Positions 1-12,194 of a stretch of DNA of 64,000 nucleotides are shown here, piece after piece. Each line of letters begins with the position of its first letter. The first letter of the stretch is position 1. Source of the stretch: Haemonchus contortus (Eukaryota > Nematoda > Chromadorea > Rhabditida > Trichostrongylidae); contig LS997566.1 in NCBI GenBank assembly GCA_000469685.2, positions 34,950,420 to 35,014,419 on the forward strand. The letters are read 5' to 3'. Below the pieces are notes generated by a model. It ran no database searches. It saw only the letters and a list, made by a program, of their open reading frames with translations, and had not been told where the DNA came from. A program made the position numbers and the translations under genes.

Positions 1-1057
1 TGAAGCGCTCAAAGAAGGATTTCCATTGAGGCGTTGATATTGCAGAAGGGATAGAAGCTGTGAACGAGATGGCCGAGTGACTTTCATTCCTGACCTTCTC
101 GGAGAAAACTATTCTTGAATACTAAACGCTTCTTTCATTTTTTGTGGGGTGTTGTGAGGCAGTCACAGCACACTGGAAGCACCCGTTATGACTGCCTCCC
201 TTCTCGCTGAAAAACATATCGAATAGCTGAGGCTGTGACCCAAGCAAGCGGGATAGGGCACATCATCCGGTGAGCATCTGCTAAGTTTGCTATCTGAAAA
301 GCATCATTTTGAATAAATCTAGTCACAAGATCGTTGCTGGCGACAAGGAGTTTCTAATCCGAATAAGCCATACAGGACAGTGTCAGTGGGTAGATCAGAT
401 TAGCAGGAGATGCCGGCTCTTACTCGATAAACGTTCTTCTTCGGATCTGGCAAGCCTGCGTGCCTTAGTCACTACAACTTCATGTGGAATAATGCTCCCC
501 AAAAGTGACTGGTCACTGGTCACTGCGACAACCTCAATGTTTCTGAAGTAGGAAAGGTTTAGACAGTCCTAGCCATACACAAAAAGAGACCACTCTGTTA
601 ACGGACTTTTCTTGGAGCGCTGCGACGTTTTGATCAGGTCGGCCGGGCTTATATACATATTATTGTTCTGAATGGTAGTAGTCCAGCGTCTGATTAAGAA
701 TCTTGACAAATGAGTACTGCTAGCTCACCTTGTTGCTAGAAGCTTGCTTTCTTAATGTCCATGGGCCCTCTTCAGCATGTTTTTATAACGATATTGAATA
801 AAAATGTAGTCAATATCAGACGACTTTTCACCACCAAAGTGCAATATCACCAGTTACATGGATGGCCTCTTGGTGGTTCTTCCTCGCAGCCGTGGTTATG
901 AGTAAGGTCTACTGCAATCAGTAACGAACGTTGTCGAGAAAGCTCCATCTTCAATCTCGCAGGCTTTACGACGTTGTTATAGAGGGCCAGTGACGTAGAG
1001 GGTCAGTGTCCTCGTTGTGCGTGGTGACTTTTCCTCCCTTCTCCGCACTACCGCTCT
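1..1057. other. no gene seen
   Basis: I see no convincing exon, RNA gene or repeat structure here. The open frames are short, with no recognisable motif or splice context. Confidence 0.4.
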
Positions 1058-1560
1058 ATGCCGCCAAAGAAGACGTCCGCTGAAATGATGCCGTCGTGGC
1101 TCAAGCCTATCCTGGAGAGATGGGATGAATATTTCGAAAGGTTTGACTAGATTTTCGAGCTCTTTCAAAGATGCATGAGACGCAAAACGTCGTCCTTAGT
1201 AAACTTGACTCTCTGGAGCGCAAAATCGATGTGGGTTGTCACAGTGAGAACTATAGATCAGCGCTTTACAGCACTCTTGTCAAGTTTAAGTCTGATACTA
1301 AAATCGTAGAAAAATCGTAGATGAAAAGGCATGTGGAATTACGTGGGTCGGCATCGGCGAACAGGCTAGAGAAACAGCCACCCGTGAGATCACCTGTGAA
1401 AAAGGCATTGGTTGATATCGTTCATATCCCGTAAAGCTCGTAAGGATGACTACTAGTATCAGAGCAGGAACACAGGATGACCTCCACTCACACTTGGAGT
1501 TTAGCCAGCCCCCATCAAATTATAAGTAGGGTCAGAGAATAGCATGATAAGCGCAGGTGA
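1058..1560 (+). pseudogene. retroelement ORF1-like relic
   Basis: An ATG at 1058 opens a frame starting MPPKKTSAEMMPSWLKP. It hits a stop after about 30 codons and then continues in other frames as LDSLERKID, FKSDTKIVEK and ITWVGIGEQA. I recognise this order of phrases from ORF1-type nucleic-acid-binding proteins of non-LTR retroelements that are abundant in hookworm-like genomes. That recognition is from memory, not a search. Several frameshifts and stops show it is dead. A second, minus-strand relic of the same kind lies at 4658-5147. No reverse transcriptase follows directly downstream. Confidence 0.4.
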
Positions 1561-4500
1561 ACAACTATAAAAGGTTCAAAGAACAGTGGCTCAGCTATGA
1601 AGGACTCGGTGATGGAGGAAGCAGAACTGAACGAACTGAATATGATATTTCTATCATTCTCAAAGTGCCCCTCCCCTTACTTGGACGTGAAGTTCCTGTC
1701 GAATTGAAGAGAATGCAATGAATTCGAGCAATACTCAAGCTCAAATCTCAACAAAGGCAGTGTTGTGTGCTGTTACACAACTCCCATACCGTGCCTCTAC
1801 AGTTACTGGTAATCTATCAAAAAGCTTTGATAGAAAAGAGAGTGAAACAAAAGAAAATTGATGAGTTCCACCAAAACAGTCTACAGATGGCGTTCTCGGT
1901 TGCATTCATTGATTCCCTTCAGCGACAAACATAGGACAAAGGACAAACGCGAAGAAGGATTAAGGTTGACTCCGCTGAGGTATGAATAAATTGCAAAGTG
2001 GTAGCCGTGAAGGTGGGCTCATTAAATAGGGAAAACACCGAGGAGATTACCAGGCGGTTAAGTGTGATCGACTCAAATCACTTTCCAACAAAAGGATAGG
2101 GCCGCTGATAAGCTGTGATAAGCTGTGTGATAAGCTGGGTTACCCAGCTGGAAAGAGAAGGAGGAAATCACTCTTCCCAATAGAAATGGATAGAGAATGA
2201 ATAACCCCCTCAACTGCGCTCTCGACCTCAAGAACCCGCATGAAAGATTTAGTAAAATAAGAGCAGATTTGGGCACATTACTTCTACCAAAGTCAAGAAG
2301 GCTGATACGTTTAGTCTTTTTCTCTTGAGAGAATTAGGTTGTATCTTACCCATAAATTTTCTATTAAACAGGAGGGAGAGAATGAAGAAAAAAAGCTTCT
2401 AAGAGAGCAAAAAACGATCGCGAAGCAAGATATAATCGCCAAATCTCGGCGCTTCTCTTTAGACCCTATAGAAACAATTGAATTCGAAATTCAAACAAAA
2501 TCCTAACTTTCTACAAAGTTGTCCGAGAGGGGCGAGCAAAGACTTCAAAAAAACTACTTGAAACAAAGGAAAAACATGAAAATAAGACGACAGTCTTTAT
2601 AACCATAGGTTCTGCTTCACAGTTAATTTCATCAAATCTCCCTAGTCATGCATCGATCGAGATCCAGACCCTCAATTCCTCTGTCCATAGAGAGAGCTCG
2701 CAGCTGGTTGTAGAATCTTACAACAGTGATCATGGCAAGATTATGAAGATGCAAGAATATGCGATCAAGTGAGCGGTTACCACCATGAAGGACCTCTCTA
2801 CTGGTGTCTCACAGCTCATCGCTTATATCCTCAGAGACATGCTCCGCCAATACTGTATCAGAAGGACCGCAGTGATTGCACGAGAACAGCAGGTGGGGAA
2901 GTATCGTATTCCGTCCTCTTCTTTTGCAGGTCGAGAAGTCCACATCACGTCCCCGTCAAACTTGCTGCTCCTGCGAAAACGATCAATACATGAATTGATC
3001 GCTCTAAATGGCATGAAGATGACTGCCATCTATCACGGTGCCGGTTGCACCTCCAGACTTTGGGAAATGCACCTTTCCGAAGTGAAGGCTTTGAAGGCAC
3101 ATCCTTCGCGAACACTGCTGCTACTGAGCCGCCCGGCAAACTGGAAAAGAGTTGCTCGAAAAGAAAACCTCCTGCACGCCAAGACACACCGGCTTATGAA
3201 CCTCGATAAGTCGAGTCCATCGGCAGGAAACAGTGCGTAGGGATTCAATGTGGACGGGTCAAACTCTTCAGAAGGTACAAGACCTTCTGCCTTACAGGGG
3301 AAAACTTAGGATGGGACAAGTGGCTGCTAGGAATGGACGCTCACTAAATACCTTCACAAAAACAATACTCCCCTACCCCATAGCATTGCGCGCAATCCTT
3401 GGTCATTATTCTCTAGTCCAGATGGCAGGATACTCTTTTTTCTATGAGAGGCATCATCTGAAAAATATGGACGAGTTATTGCAGACTTGGGTGAAGTGAC
3501 AATTCAGATGTCACACCTTTTCCTTAGGCCGAACCGCCGATGAAGGTGATTTCCCCGCCGCCAATCGATCGCCCGATGCTAGTCCCCCTTGTCAACCATG
3601 CTGCTTTCTGGGTAGGATTTGCAGTAGCAGTATTTTAAAATGCTTATGTAACACTGAAATAGTGGAAGTTAGCTATCGATCGGCCAACAGGATCAAACGG
3701 TGTGGCGATAGGTATTTGACCTGGGCTGGGCGATCGCTCCGTTTTCTTCATGTTCATAGGACATCGTGATTGCATCAGAAGTAGATACCAGAAAACAACA
3801 GAATGGTTGCGCCGACTGATGTCAAGGGGTCCAATGTGGACGACATAGCCAATCTGAATCTATTGTCATGAGCAAACAGGTAAAAAAGGCCCATCCAAGA
3901 AGAGGGTGCCTACCCCTGATCCCCGATCGGATCGCTCATGAAGGATAGGGGACTACTTGTAGCTGAGCAATTGAGGCGGCGACCTGAACTAGATTCGTAA
4001 TTCAAGAACTTGGTCCTCCGAGCTCCTCCATTTTCTTCTGTTGGAAGATTTTGACGCTTTTAATTTGAATGCATATTTCATCAAACTCAAAGCGAGCCCA
4101 AGTACCCATTCGTTCTCGAGAGTGCAGTTCACCTACGCCAAGAAAACAAGAGAACCTTGGCGATATCCGGAGCGGTCAACCCGTTGTCGCGAGGAATCAG
4201 AGTTTTGGAAATTAGTCAGGATTTTCGAATTACACAAATCGTTTCTTAGCGCGCAAGAATCTAACAACAGTGCGAGTCAAAACACTTTGTGACAATTCGA
4301 ATCAATTTTCCTTACCCGAATATTTGGCGGCAGCTCGGTTTTGTGGTCCCGTCATTGATGATTTAGTCGTCTTCTCCCTCTTCTTCTTCCTAGCTTTCTC
4401 CTATTCCATCGTAGAATCCGTTTTTTGTTAGGTTGTAGCCACTTCCTCCCATTCATGATCAGACGTCTCCTATCGTAATCTCTTGCTGGGTGCAGGACAA

Positions 4501-4580
4501 CAGTATCTTCCTTCTCGCCATATCTTCGGATTGCACCAGGTTGAAAACCGGAGGTTTCTCGTCGTTTGTCAGGAGTCATC
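1561..4580. other. no supported gene; short open frames only
   Basis: The longest open frame (2785-3240, 151 codons) lacks a recognisable domain, a splice context or a homologous copy in the window. A small tandem of GATAAGCTG-like repeats sits near 2107-2137. The stretch is probably decayed repeats, but I cannot name them. Confidence 0.3.
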
Positions 4581-5147
4581 TAGAGACGAGCCAAGGGGAG
4601 CGCGGGAGTTTTCGCCGATAGCGGAAGTATGTGGACCCTATTGATCGATCCCGTTTCCTAGTGAATTGCCGCTGGCGAATATGTAATGCGATCAACTGGT
4701 GCGGACTGAGCTTGTAGGTCATATACGGTCAACGTAGAGCTCGAGTTGAACTTCGAATTTGCCCCCTTTCGTTGGTTGGGTAGGTCACGGGGGTTCCTTA
4801 GTTTATGGATGGCGAGATCCCGAACGACATGTGTAAGCTCACCTTCGGTCTGATTCATTATCCCAGCTTTCCGACGTAGGGAACAGTCACACTTCAGCTC
4901 CTCGTTCGTGTAATCTGTTCTGGCGTAGGAGTGCACGAAATTCTTTTTTAAGCGAAAGTCTTCCAGCTCTATCTCTGAGACTTCGATTACCTAAAGTAAT
5001 ATTGATAATGCGAGGTTTACGACCAGGTGTGGCAGGTTTCGTTTTAGGATGCCTGTGATGAGCTATTTTTCCTGCGTTGAACTCACATAGAAGCTCTTCG
5101 TCACCTGAAGGAACAATAACTTCCTTGATCGCCTCTATCGAAGGCAC
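4580..5147 (-). pseudogene. retroelement ORF1-like relic, minus strand
   Basis: Reading the minus strand from 5147, the frames give HRHPKTKPATPGRKPRIIN (a basic, nucleic-acid-binding-like stretch), then YTNEELKCDCSLRRKAG, VVRDLAIHKLRNPRDLP, and the phrase DLQAQSAPVDRITYSPAA. The same family appears as a relic at 1058-1560. The last phrase is repeated with changes on the plus strand at 6340-6550 (DLQAQSTPIDRITYSPAA), so the two blocks form an inverted repeat of about 200 bp. The frames are broken. The family call comes from remembered hookworm repeat proteins and is moderate. Confidence 0.4.
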
Positions 5148-5589
5148 GGGAAGAGAAGTGACTGATGGAAATCGTCCTATTGATCCATTATCAACTACCC
5201 CACTCTCCTAAGTACATCACAGCTGATCCTGTCTGGGCTAGAAGTGGTCGATGGAAATTGTCCTACTGATCCATAAACGCCTGCCTAACTCTCCTACCCA
5301 CCTCAAAGACCCAAAACAAATAGTCCAATTTCTCCACAAGCAGAAATCCATCGGAAACTAATCTTCCACATTCTTTCTTTCATGACAAGGCGTCTTTTAC
5401 ATTCTTTCATCACAAGCTAGTACGTAAGGGACATACGAAATCTATTCCTGAGAAAGAGCGAGCGAAAACGAACAAGAAATAATAGTCATCACAAAAATCA
5501 AAAAAATGAAAAAAGCGCCGATGTGCGTTTTCTCGTTTTTTATTACGAGTCGGTTTAATGTAAGGTTCTATTGGTGACTCACGACAAGT

Positions 5590-6190
5590 ATGGCTTCTTG
5601 TATCGGCACATTTAGCTGTCTTTTCATCGGGCAGGTTCCAGAACTTGTCGTTGGTTTGTTCGAAGCATCTAGTCAGAGCATACGCTTAGAAGAGATAGCA
5701 TTTTTGGCGCTCGACGACCACAACGATCTTCATTAAGCGGTCATCGGCGCATTCCACGCTTACTATCGGATCACGGGAACCGTTCGTGACTATTATCCCA
5801 ACGCCGTTGGTGGTTTTGGGCCACCACAAAGAACGGCTTCGAAGCCGTGGTCATTGTACATGGACTCCCACCATAACCACCCCGTCTCCTGCACTGCATG
5901 AAATCAATTCATCGACGCTTTAGAGCTTCGGCTAACTCGTACGAGCGACCTGTTAACGTGGTAACATCTAGCGTCGCAACGCGAGTCTTCTGTACGTTGC
6001 GGGACTTTTTAACTAGCCTAGTTGCTTTGCGATGCCGTCCTTGCACCGGAGACCCACGCAAACTTTTCACACTCATCGAACCTTGCAAGGGCGCGTCGGC
6101 TCTCGCGGACGCCATAGCATTAAACCGAGATTCATAAAGCGACATTAACATTTTTGATGTGACGTGGGTGTTCGTAGGCCGACCTGTCAC
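5590..6190 (-). pseudogene. RTE-type retrotransposon endonuclease domain, broken
   Basis: On the minus strand a frame of 93 codons ends with RVATLDVTTLTGRSYELAEA, the N-terminal strand of the apurinic endonuclease domain typical of RTE-class elements. Downstream (lower coordinates), in shifting frames, come GVGIIV, DDRLMKIVVV and FWNLPDEKTAK, in the order expected for the same domain. Several stops and frameshifts separate the pieces, so it cannot encode an enzyme. It is not joined to the reverse transcriptase at 6715, which is on the other strand. An intact element would nick target DNA for target-primed reverse transcription. Confidence 0.6.
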
Positions 6191-6339
6191 GGAGGCCTGT
6201 CGCCTGCATTCGAGTACTCGCGATCAGCTCAGCCCACGGGGTGAGCAGTTCCCAGTGGCACTCCTTGGAGGAGCGCACATCATCACCGCGGTAGTGAAAA
6301 CACAACAATGAGAATTTGTTGAGGCTTGCTAAGTTTGAT

Positions 6340-6658
6340 GATCCGCAGTGCGTCCTTGCCAAAAGGGCACAAATTCGACGTTCAACTCGAGCTCTGCGTT
6401 GACCGCATAGACCTACAAGCTCAGTCCACACCAATTGATCGCATTACATATTCGCCAGCGGCAACTCACCAGGAAACGGGATCGATCATAGGGTCTACAA
6501 TACTTCCGCTATCGGCGAAACCTCCCGCGCTCCTCTTGCTTTGCACTTTGCAAAAGCTAATCTTTTCGCTGATTACTTTTGGTCGTACGTGCATAAAAGA
6601 TCGTATGTTTCTGAAGCCAGTCTACCTTCCTTGTCGTCGGATTCTTGAGACTGGGTAG
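6340..6658 (+). pseudogene. retroelement fragment, inverted copy of 4580-4760
   Basis: The frame contains ELCVDRIDLQAQSTPIDRI, then SPAATHQETGSI and ILPLSAKPPA. Each phrase recurs on the minus strand at 4580-4770 with substitutions and a stop. Conservation at the protein level suggests both derive from a coding element. No start, splice sites or domain are visible. Confidence 0.4.
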
Positions 6659-6714
6659 ACGTATCCAGCAATGTTTTTTGTAGCATACTGCATAAACTCT
6701 CTAACAGAGTATCT

Positions 6715-9624
6715 ACCTTTCCAAATGGAATACCATATATTTATCTGAAAAAGGCCGCTACTGGTATCACGACTCCATTAACAATATTATTCAATAGAAT
6801 CTTGCTCCACGGCGACGTTCCTCAAATATGGAAATTGGGGCTCGTCAGACCAGCCTTCCAAAAGGGGAAAAAGAGCAATGCTGCAAACGGTAGGCCTATA
6901 TGTTTAACTAGCTCTATCAGCAAGGTCATGGAGCGCATAATATGTCGACAAATCTATAGCTTCCTGATTGAAAGGGCAGCATGGGTTTCTTAGTCGTAGG
7001 TCAAATTTGTCCGCCCTCTTGCTCACAGTCTCATTGTGGCATAAGGAAATTGACAAAGGAAATTTCGTCTCAGTCTGCTTCATTGACTATGCAAAAGCCT
7101 TTGACACTATCTCTATCCCACTACTCTTGAGGAAATTGGAAGCGTACGGTATCAAAGGTTGCTTCCACCGATTTCTGCAGTCCTTTCTTAGCGACAGGCT
7201 TCAATCCGTTCCTATAAATCAAGCGCGTTCTTACTGTTATCCGACACCTAGTGGTGTCCCCCAGTACACATGTATTGGACCTCTCAGGCTTATTATATAT
7301 GCTAATGACCTAGTCGATTCCATTCCTTCAGGTGCATTTTGCAAATTGTATGCTGATGACTCGAAAATCTTCACTGTCAATGATTGTCACAAACTTCAGA
7401 CGGACATTGACTGCGTCGAGCGTTGGTCTAAGGAATGGGGTCTTCAATTCTCTATACAAAAAACTGCTATAATGGGATTAGGCAGAAACCATCCAGACCA
7501 TCCCCTTTACCATGTGTGGCGGGAGTCTTGCTCGAGTCTCACAGATTCGAGACCAAAGAGTAACTTACAGCGATAAGCTCCGTTTCGCCAGCTTCATACA
7601 TGACGTTGCTGCTAGAGCCAGCTGTAGGGCAAACTTCATACTGAGAGCATTCAAAATGCGTGATCCTTTACTACTCTTCCGACTTTTCAATATCTACGTC
7701 AGGTCGATCATGGAGCTCCCCCATCTGGTCACCGTAAAAGCGGTCACTAATTGATGAGCCTGAGAAAGTTCAGAAAAGTTTCACCTACCGCTGCTCCATA
7801 CGTAAGGGAATTACTTCCCTTCGGAGGTGTATCACCTTGATTTTGCACGTGAAATCGATTTAGATTTGAATGACATATTCGAAATGTCGCCTTCCATAGG
7901 TCTTTCGAGGGGCCACCCCTATCATATACGCCCGGAAAACGTAATAGTCGGGCTTATGAAAGCACCTTCCTTTTGTGTTGTGCCGTTATGGAACAGGCTT
8001 GGTTCTGAATTTTTCAGATGGAGACCTTCGCATTTGTTCCAGATTCAGCTTTACCGTCATCTCAAAGAACAACATGCAATTTCAGGGATGCTAGACTGCG
8101 TAGAAGTTTCTGAATGTTGGACTTTTCTGCCTTTTATCTGACTCTCTCAGTTTTTTCTGCTTTCTGTTCTCTGCTATCTTTTCGTTTTTATTTTTTTCCG
8201 CTTTTTTCGCTTCAGTTTTCCTTTCTTCCTTGTAAATGTGATCCTTGTAATCTAATCTATTGGGTTGTAACATAAGTTCGTAGAGTTTTTTCACAAAGAG
8301 TTATTTGAACCAAAAAACAATAATTATAGCAATAAGTTAACCATTGATGTATCCTCCGTTACTGTCCACACCTCCTCCCATCTCTCGACCAATCTGTTGA
8401 TGGCGATTCGCCAAAAATCGGCCGTTGTGGAGTCGAAGAATTTGTTGAGCCAGTTTTTAAGATCCCCTCCGCCATCGAAGGTAACACCTCTCAGTTGGTT
8501 CAACATAGAGCGGAAAAGGTGATAGTCGGCAGGTGCAAGACCCGAAGAGTGGGGTGAATGCTGAAGAACTTCCCATTCAAGCTCTTGGAGTGCTGTTTTG
8601 TCGACTTGAGCAATATGAGGCTTGGTGTCGTCGTGAAGCAAGATGACTTGACCTCGTCTATAAGGTCTTTTCAGCCGAATGGCCTCATTTACACTGTTTA
8701 GCTGGGCAATGTAGACTGCCTTTTTGACAGTGGCATTTCGTTCGAGCAGTTTCCCAGTGCACCATGCCTACCCAGTCCCACCAAACGCAGATCATGACCT
8801 TTTTTGGGTGAAGATCTTGCTCGACTCTCGGCTTTGGCACCTTTCTTGGGGCCACCCACACCTTTTAGTGGACACACCTGAGACACCTTCCCCGTACACA
8901 CTGCATATGTTCCGAGCGGTTTCGGCTGCTTTTTTGACCTCGACGAAAAGCAAAGAAAAGCAGATGTCGAAAATGCTAATTTTTTCTTCCTAGATATTCC
9001 ATTTCTAAGCCCGAAAAAATACGAACAATTGAATTATCCTAAAAACAAATAAAACAGTTTTGTAGAAGAGAAAGAACTCTTTCAAATGAATGTATACACT
9101 TCGCTGAAAAACAAAGTAAATCCTTGTAAAATAACTCTAACGCAAAACTCTACGAACATATGTTACAACCCAATAGCTAATCGTTGTGTGATGTATAATC
9201 TTAATGGCTGACTGCATTGTTATTCTGCTTCAGTACTCCCCCATTTTGTGGCCTATGAAGTGAGCCTTAATCTTCACCCTGTATCCCTTCTTCTGGGCCC
9301 TGGGAGGGGTTGGCGGACCTCCTAAGCTGGTATCCGAGGCTGCAATTCCTTCTAGCAGCTTGCAGTGTTTTGGCCGGAGCACTGCCCTTCCTCTCCCGGG
9401 CGACCCTTCGACTCTCTCCCTCCCCACCCCGTTTCAAAAGCCCATTCCATATTTCATTGTATTTTGTAACACTGATTTATCCATTTTATCTATCTATCCA
9501 TTTTATTTATAATAGAAGTGTACTATTATATACATATATATCTGCTATACTATTGTTGATTTGACGCTACACTTGCTTCTCTCCTCTTCATCAACTGTGA
9601 CACTAGATAAATAAATAAATAAAC
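6715..9624 (+). mobile_element. CR1/Jockey-like non-LTR retrotransposon, 5'-truncated, interrupted by mariner
   Basis: Reverse-transcriptase motifs run in order on the plus strand: LLHGDVPQIWKLGLVRP and ICLTSSISKVMERII (6802-6970), then after a frameshift FIDYAKAFDTISIP, the degraded GVPQ motif GVPQYTCIGPLRLIIYANDL, and the catalytic box YADD (near 7345). The usual GVPQGS is altered, so activity is unlikely. Thumb and C-terminal phrases follow in two further frames (YSDKLRFASFIHDV; HPYHIRPENVIVG). The 3' untranslated part is split by a mariner at 8260-9173 and ends in an ATAAATAAATAAATAAA-type tail at about 9603-9624, the usual LINE 3' end. It is dead: truncated 5', frameshifted and nested. 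Confidence 0.75.
8260..9173 (-). mobile_element. mariner transposon, internally deleted
   Basis: The terminal inverted repeats start TTGGGTTGTAACATAAGTTC on the left; the right end reads the same inward with changes. TA duplicates lie at 8258-8259 and 9174-9175. The minus strand encodes transposase phrases: VMICVWWDWVGMVHWE and the block LLHDDTKPHIAQVDKTAL, then EVLQHSPHSSGLAPADYHLF, i.e. the second and third catalytic aspartates of the D,D34D signature. The N-terminal helix-turn-helix half is missing (914 bp against about 1.3 kb for the family), and frames are broken. It is inserted in the 3' part of the LINE, so it is younger than the LINE. Confidence 0.8.
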
Positions 9625-9990
9625 TTTACCAGACCACATGTTTCGAAGACGCTGCACCTCAAGATCCTGAAACTGGGCTGGGAAGTATTGTCGCAGCCTC
9701 CCTACAGCCCTGATCTAGCCCCGACTTTCATCCCTTGGCAGTAGTCGTGCATGCAAAGAATATTATTCTTCTGAAGGTCTCGATAAAGACCTCACAACAC
9801 TTTCCATTCTCAAACAGCACCTCTTTCCTAGACGAGGCTTCCACCCACTGCCTAGTCGTTGGTAGGAAATTGCTGAAAATGATGATGCATATAATGCGCA
9901 TTAGTATTGCTTTATTCGAAATGAAGTTTAGCCATGAAAAATTACACGCATGAACTTTTGAAACAATTCGATATTTCACGGAATAACCTT
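9625..9990 (+). mobile_element. mariner transposase C-terminal fragment
   Basis: Directly after the LINE tail the plus strand reads RPHVSKTLHLKILKLGWEVL and then PPYSPDLAP, the canonical mariner block before the third catalytic aspartate. Further on, in another frame, comes RGFHPLPSRW, like the mariner C-terminus. The YHLF part is lost. The abrupt junction suggests the LINE landed in an older mariner. Confidence 0.6.
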
Positions 9991-10287
9991 GGTGATACAG
10001 AAACTTGGAAAGTTCTGGTTGTTAAATCTGGTCATTAATTGGGCCTCGACTCACATCACTGTTCAAGGTCCAAGGAAGTGTGAAATTCATACTGACCATG
10101 AGTACCTTACAATGCTTTTTAATAGCGGGGGTTTTATTTTATTGAGAAATGGATGCTCAGACACTGAAACCACTCTTCCTAGAACTCTCCACTTCTGAAA
10201 TTCTGCTCTTAATGACAGAGGTGTTCTGAATGTGTTCCTAACCCATGAACACTCCTAAAGAGCAGGTTATGTACAACGTTGACCGGT

Positions 10288-12190
10288 CTTACAAGGAAGG
10301 TCTTTCAGGGCGTGGGACGCTTTTTGAAAATGGTTTTTTGCATGGTATAGGGGCATGAACACTGAGTATAAAACTATGGTCCATTTCCGCTAAATGGCCT
10401 TCTGAATGCCAAAAAACGACTGAAAACGATTTTGTCAGAAATCGCCGTTTTAACCCACTCAGCGCCGTTTGTTTCATTCATGGCGTCGACTGTCCGTACA
10501 GTAGAAGGCGCCAGTTGACTGCGCATCAAAAATAGCGTGAAAGGTAGCCAACAAAGGGGGCCACATGTTGAAAAGTGCGGGGAAGTTTCATATAGCCTCT
10601 CCACGGTTGAGCTGCCAGCAGCGTCGGATGGTGTGGTGGATAGCGATGAGGACTTCGAGGAAGGACTGCTAGGATGGGTTGATGGTTCGGAAACTCCGGG
10701 CTTTGCCGTTTTTGCATTTTATGCTGCCACCTCCAGATTGGCTCCATATTGCACCAGGGCCAAAGCAAGTGCTTGACTTGCCATGGTCGTGACCAGGACC
10801 AGCCAGGCACCTCTCTACAAACCGTTAGAATTTGTTGTGGGGAGCGCTATCAGTGGAGGAGCTTCCAGGCTTTACACTCCCAGGAGTATAAAGGTGCCTC
10901 TTAAATTCACACTAAATAAGTGTTGTAATGGGGGGTCCGAACCCTATAATATGGTTCCTCTTTGATGGAAGCTGTCCTCGACCTCGTTCGTCAATGCAAA
11001 GACAGCAGGATTCCCGATTCCGACCTTCCTCTGAGCGCCCACTACGGACTCTTTTGGGAAGACCTATCAGACTCTCTTTCGATTCATCTTCTTGCTGAAG
11101 CATCCATGAGCATTAGGCTTGATATAAAAAGCTGTCAGCCCTGAAGGAAGTCATTCTAGCGCCGGATCACTAGATGATGACTAGATGAAGGGTTTCGGCG
11201 ATACTCGTTCCCAACCTACGATCCCCTAACTTTGCGTCCGTATGAAGGGCTGGCAGGACACGAACAAGAAGGACATCGCTGAAGTCGAGGTGACTGCAGA
11301 AGATGAGTGACTGATCGTGAGGAGAGAAGGAAATGGAGATGACCAACCAGAATAGTGGACGAAAACCCTCCTGCGGCGCGAGATCAACGCTAGGGTAGAA
11401 AACGGTGAAATCATCGGAACTAGATGAGCCTTTCATCAGTTTCGAAGGAATTCGGTCGAATTAAAACAACAATCAAACCATTACTGTCCATAACATTAAT
11501 TGTATTGACTGTGCAATGTCCATACAATGTTCGAAGACCAGATGATATGATGTCGAGTTTTTTGACTACAAACTACGTGAGGAAGTTGAGGGGGGGGGGG
11601 GTAGGAAAGAAGGACCCGGAGGTAGGAACGGAGGACTGGGAGTGTTGAGTCTGGAAGCTCCTTCACTGATCACACTGATCACTGATAGTGCGTCACACAA
11701 CAAACTCCAACGGCTTGTAGAGGTTATGTGCCTGGCTGGTCCTGGTCACGACCATGACCAGTCAGGCACTTGCTTTGGCCCTGGTGCAATATGGAGCCAA
11801 TCTGTAGGTAGCAGCATAAAATGCAGAAGCGGAAAAGCCTGTAGTTTCCGAACCATCAACTCACTCAACTTAACCGTGGAGAGCCCATATGAAACTGCCC
11901 CGCACTTTTCAACATGTGGCCCCTTTTTTTGGCTACCTTTCACGTTATTTTCGATGAGCAGTCAACTGACGCCTTCTACTGTACGGACAGTCGACGCCAT
12001 GAATGAAACAAACGGCGCTGAGTGGGTTAAAACGGCGATTTCTGACAAAATCGTTTTCAGTCGTTTTTTGACATTCAGAAGGCCATTTAGCGGAAATGGA
12101 CCATAGTTTTATACTCAGTGCTCATGCCCCTATACCATGCAGAAAACCATTTTCAAAAAGCTTCCCACGCCCTGAAAGACCTTCCTCGTT
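10288..12190. mobile_element. large inverted-repeat (foldback) element
   Basis: The left arm (about 10288-10880) and right arm (about 11640-12190) are inverted copies of each other over roughly 550-590 bp with scattered substitutions and small gaps. Matching landmarks are AAGGTCTTTCAGGGCGTGGG (left) against CCCACGCCCTGAAAGACCTT (right), and GACCAGGACCAGCCAGGCAC (left) against GTGCCTGGCTGGTCCTGGTC (right). The centre (about 760 bp) has no transposase I recognise. The open frames of 94-154 codons inside the arms are mirror-image products of the repeat. It may be a non-autonomous DNA transposon with long terminal inverted repeats, or two copies of one repeat inserted head to head. Confidence 0.65.
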
Positions 12191-12194
12191 AGTG

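Noticed and set aside
11642..12106. 154-codon plus-strand open frame
   Set aside because: Lies in one arm of the inverted repeat; the mirror arm carries the same frame broken, and no domain is recognised.
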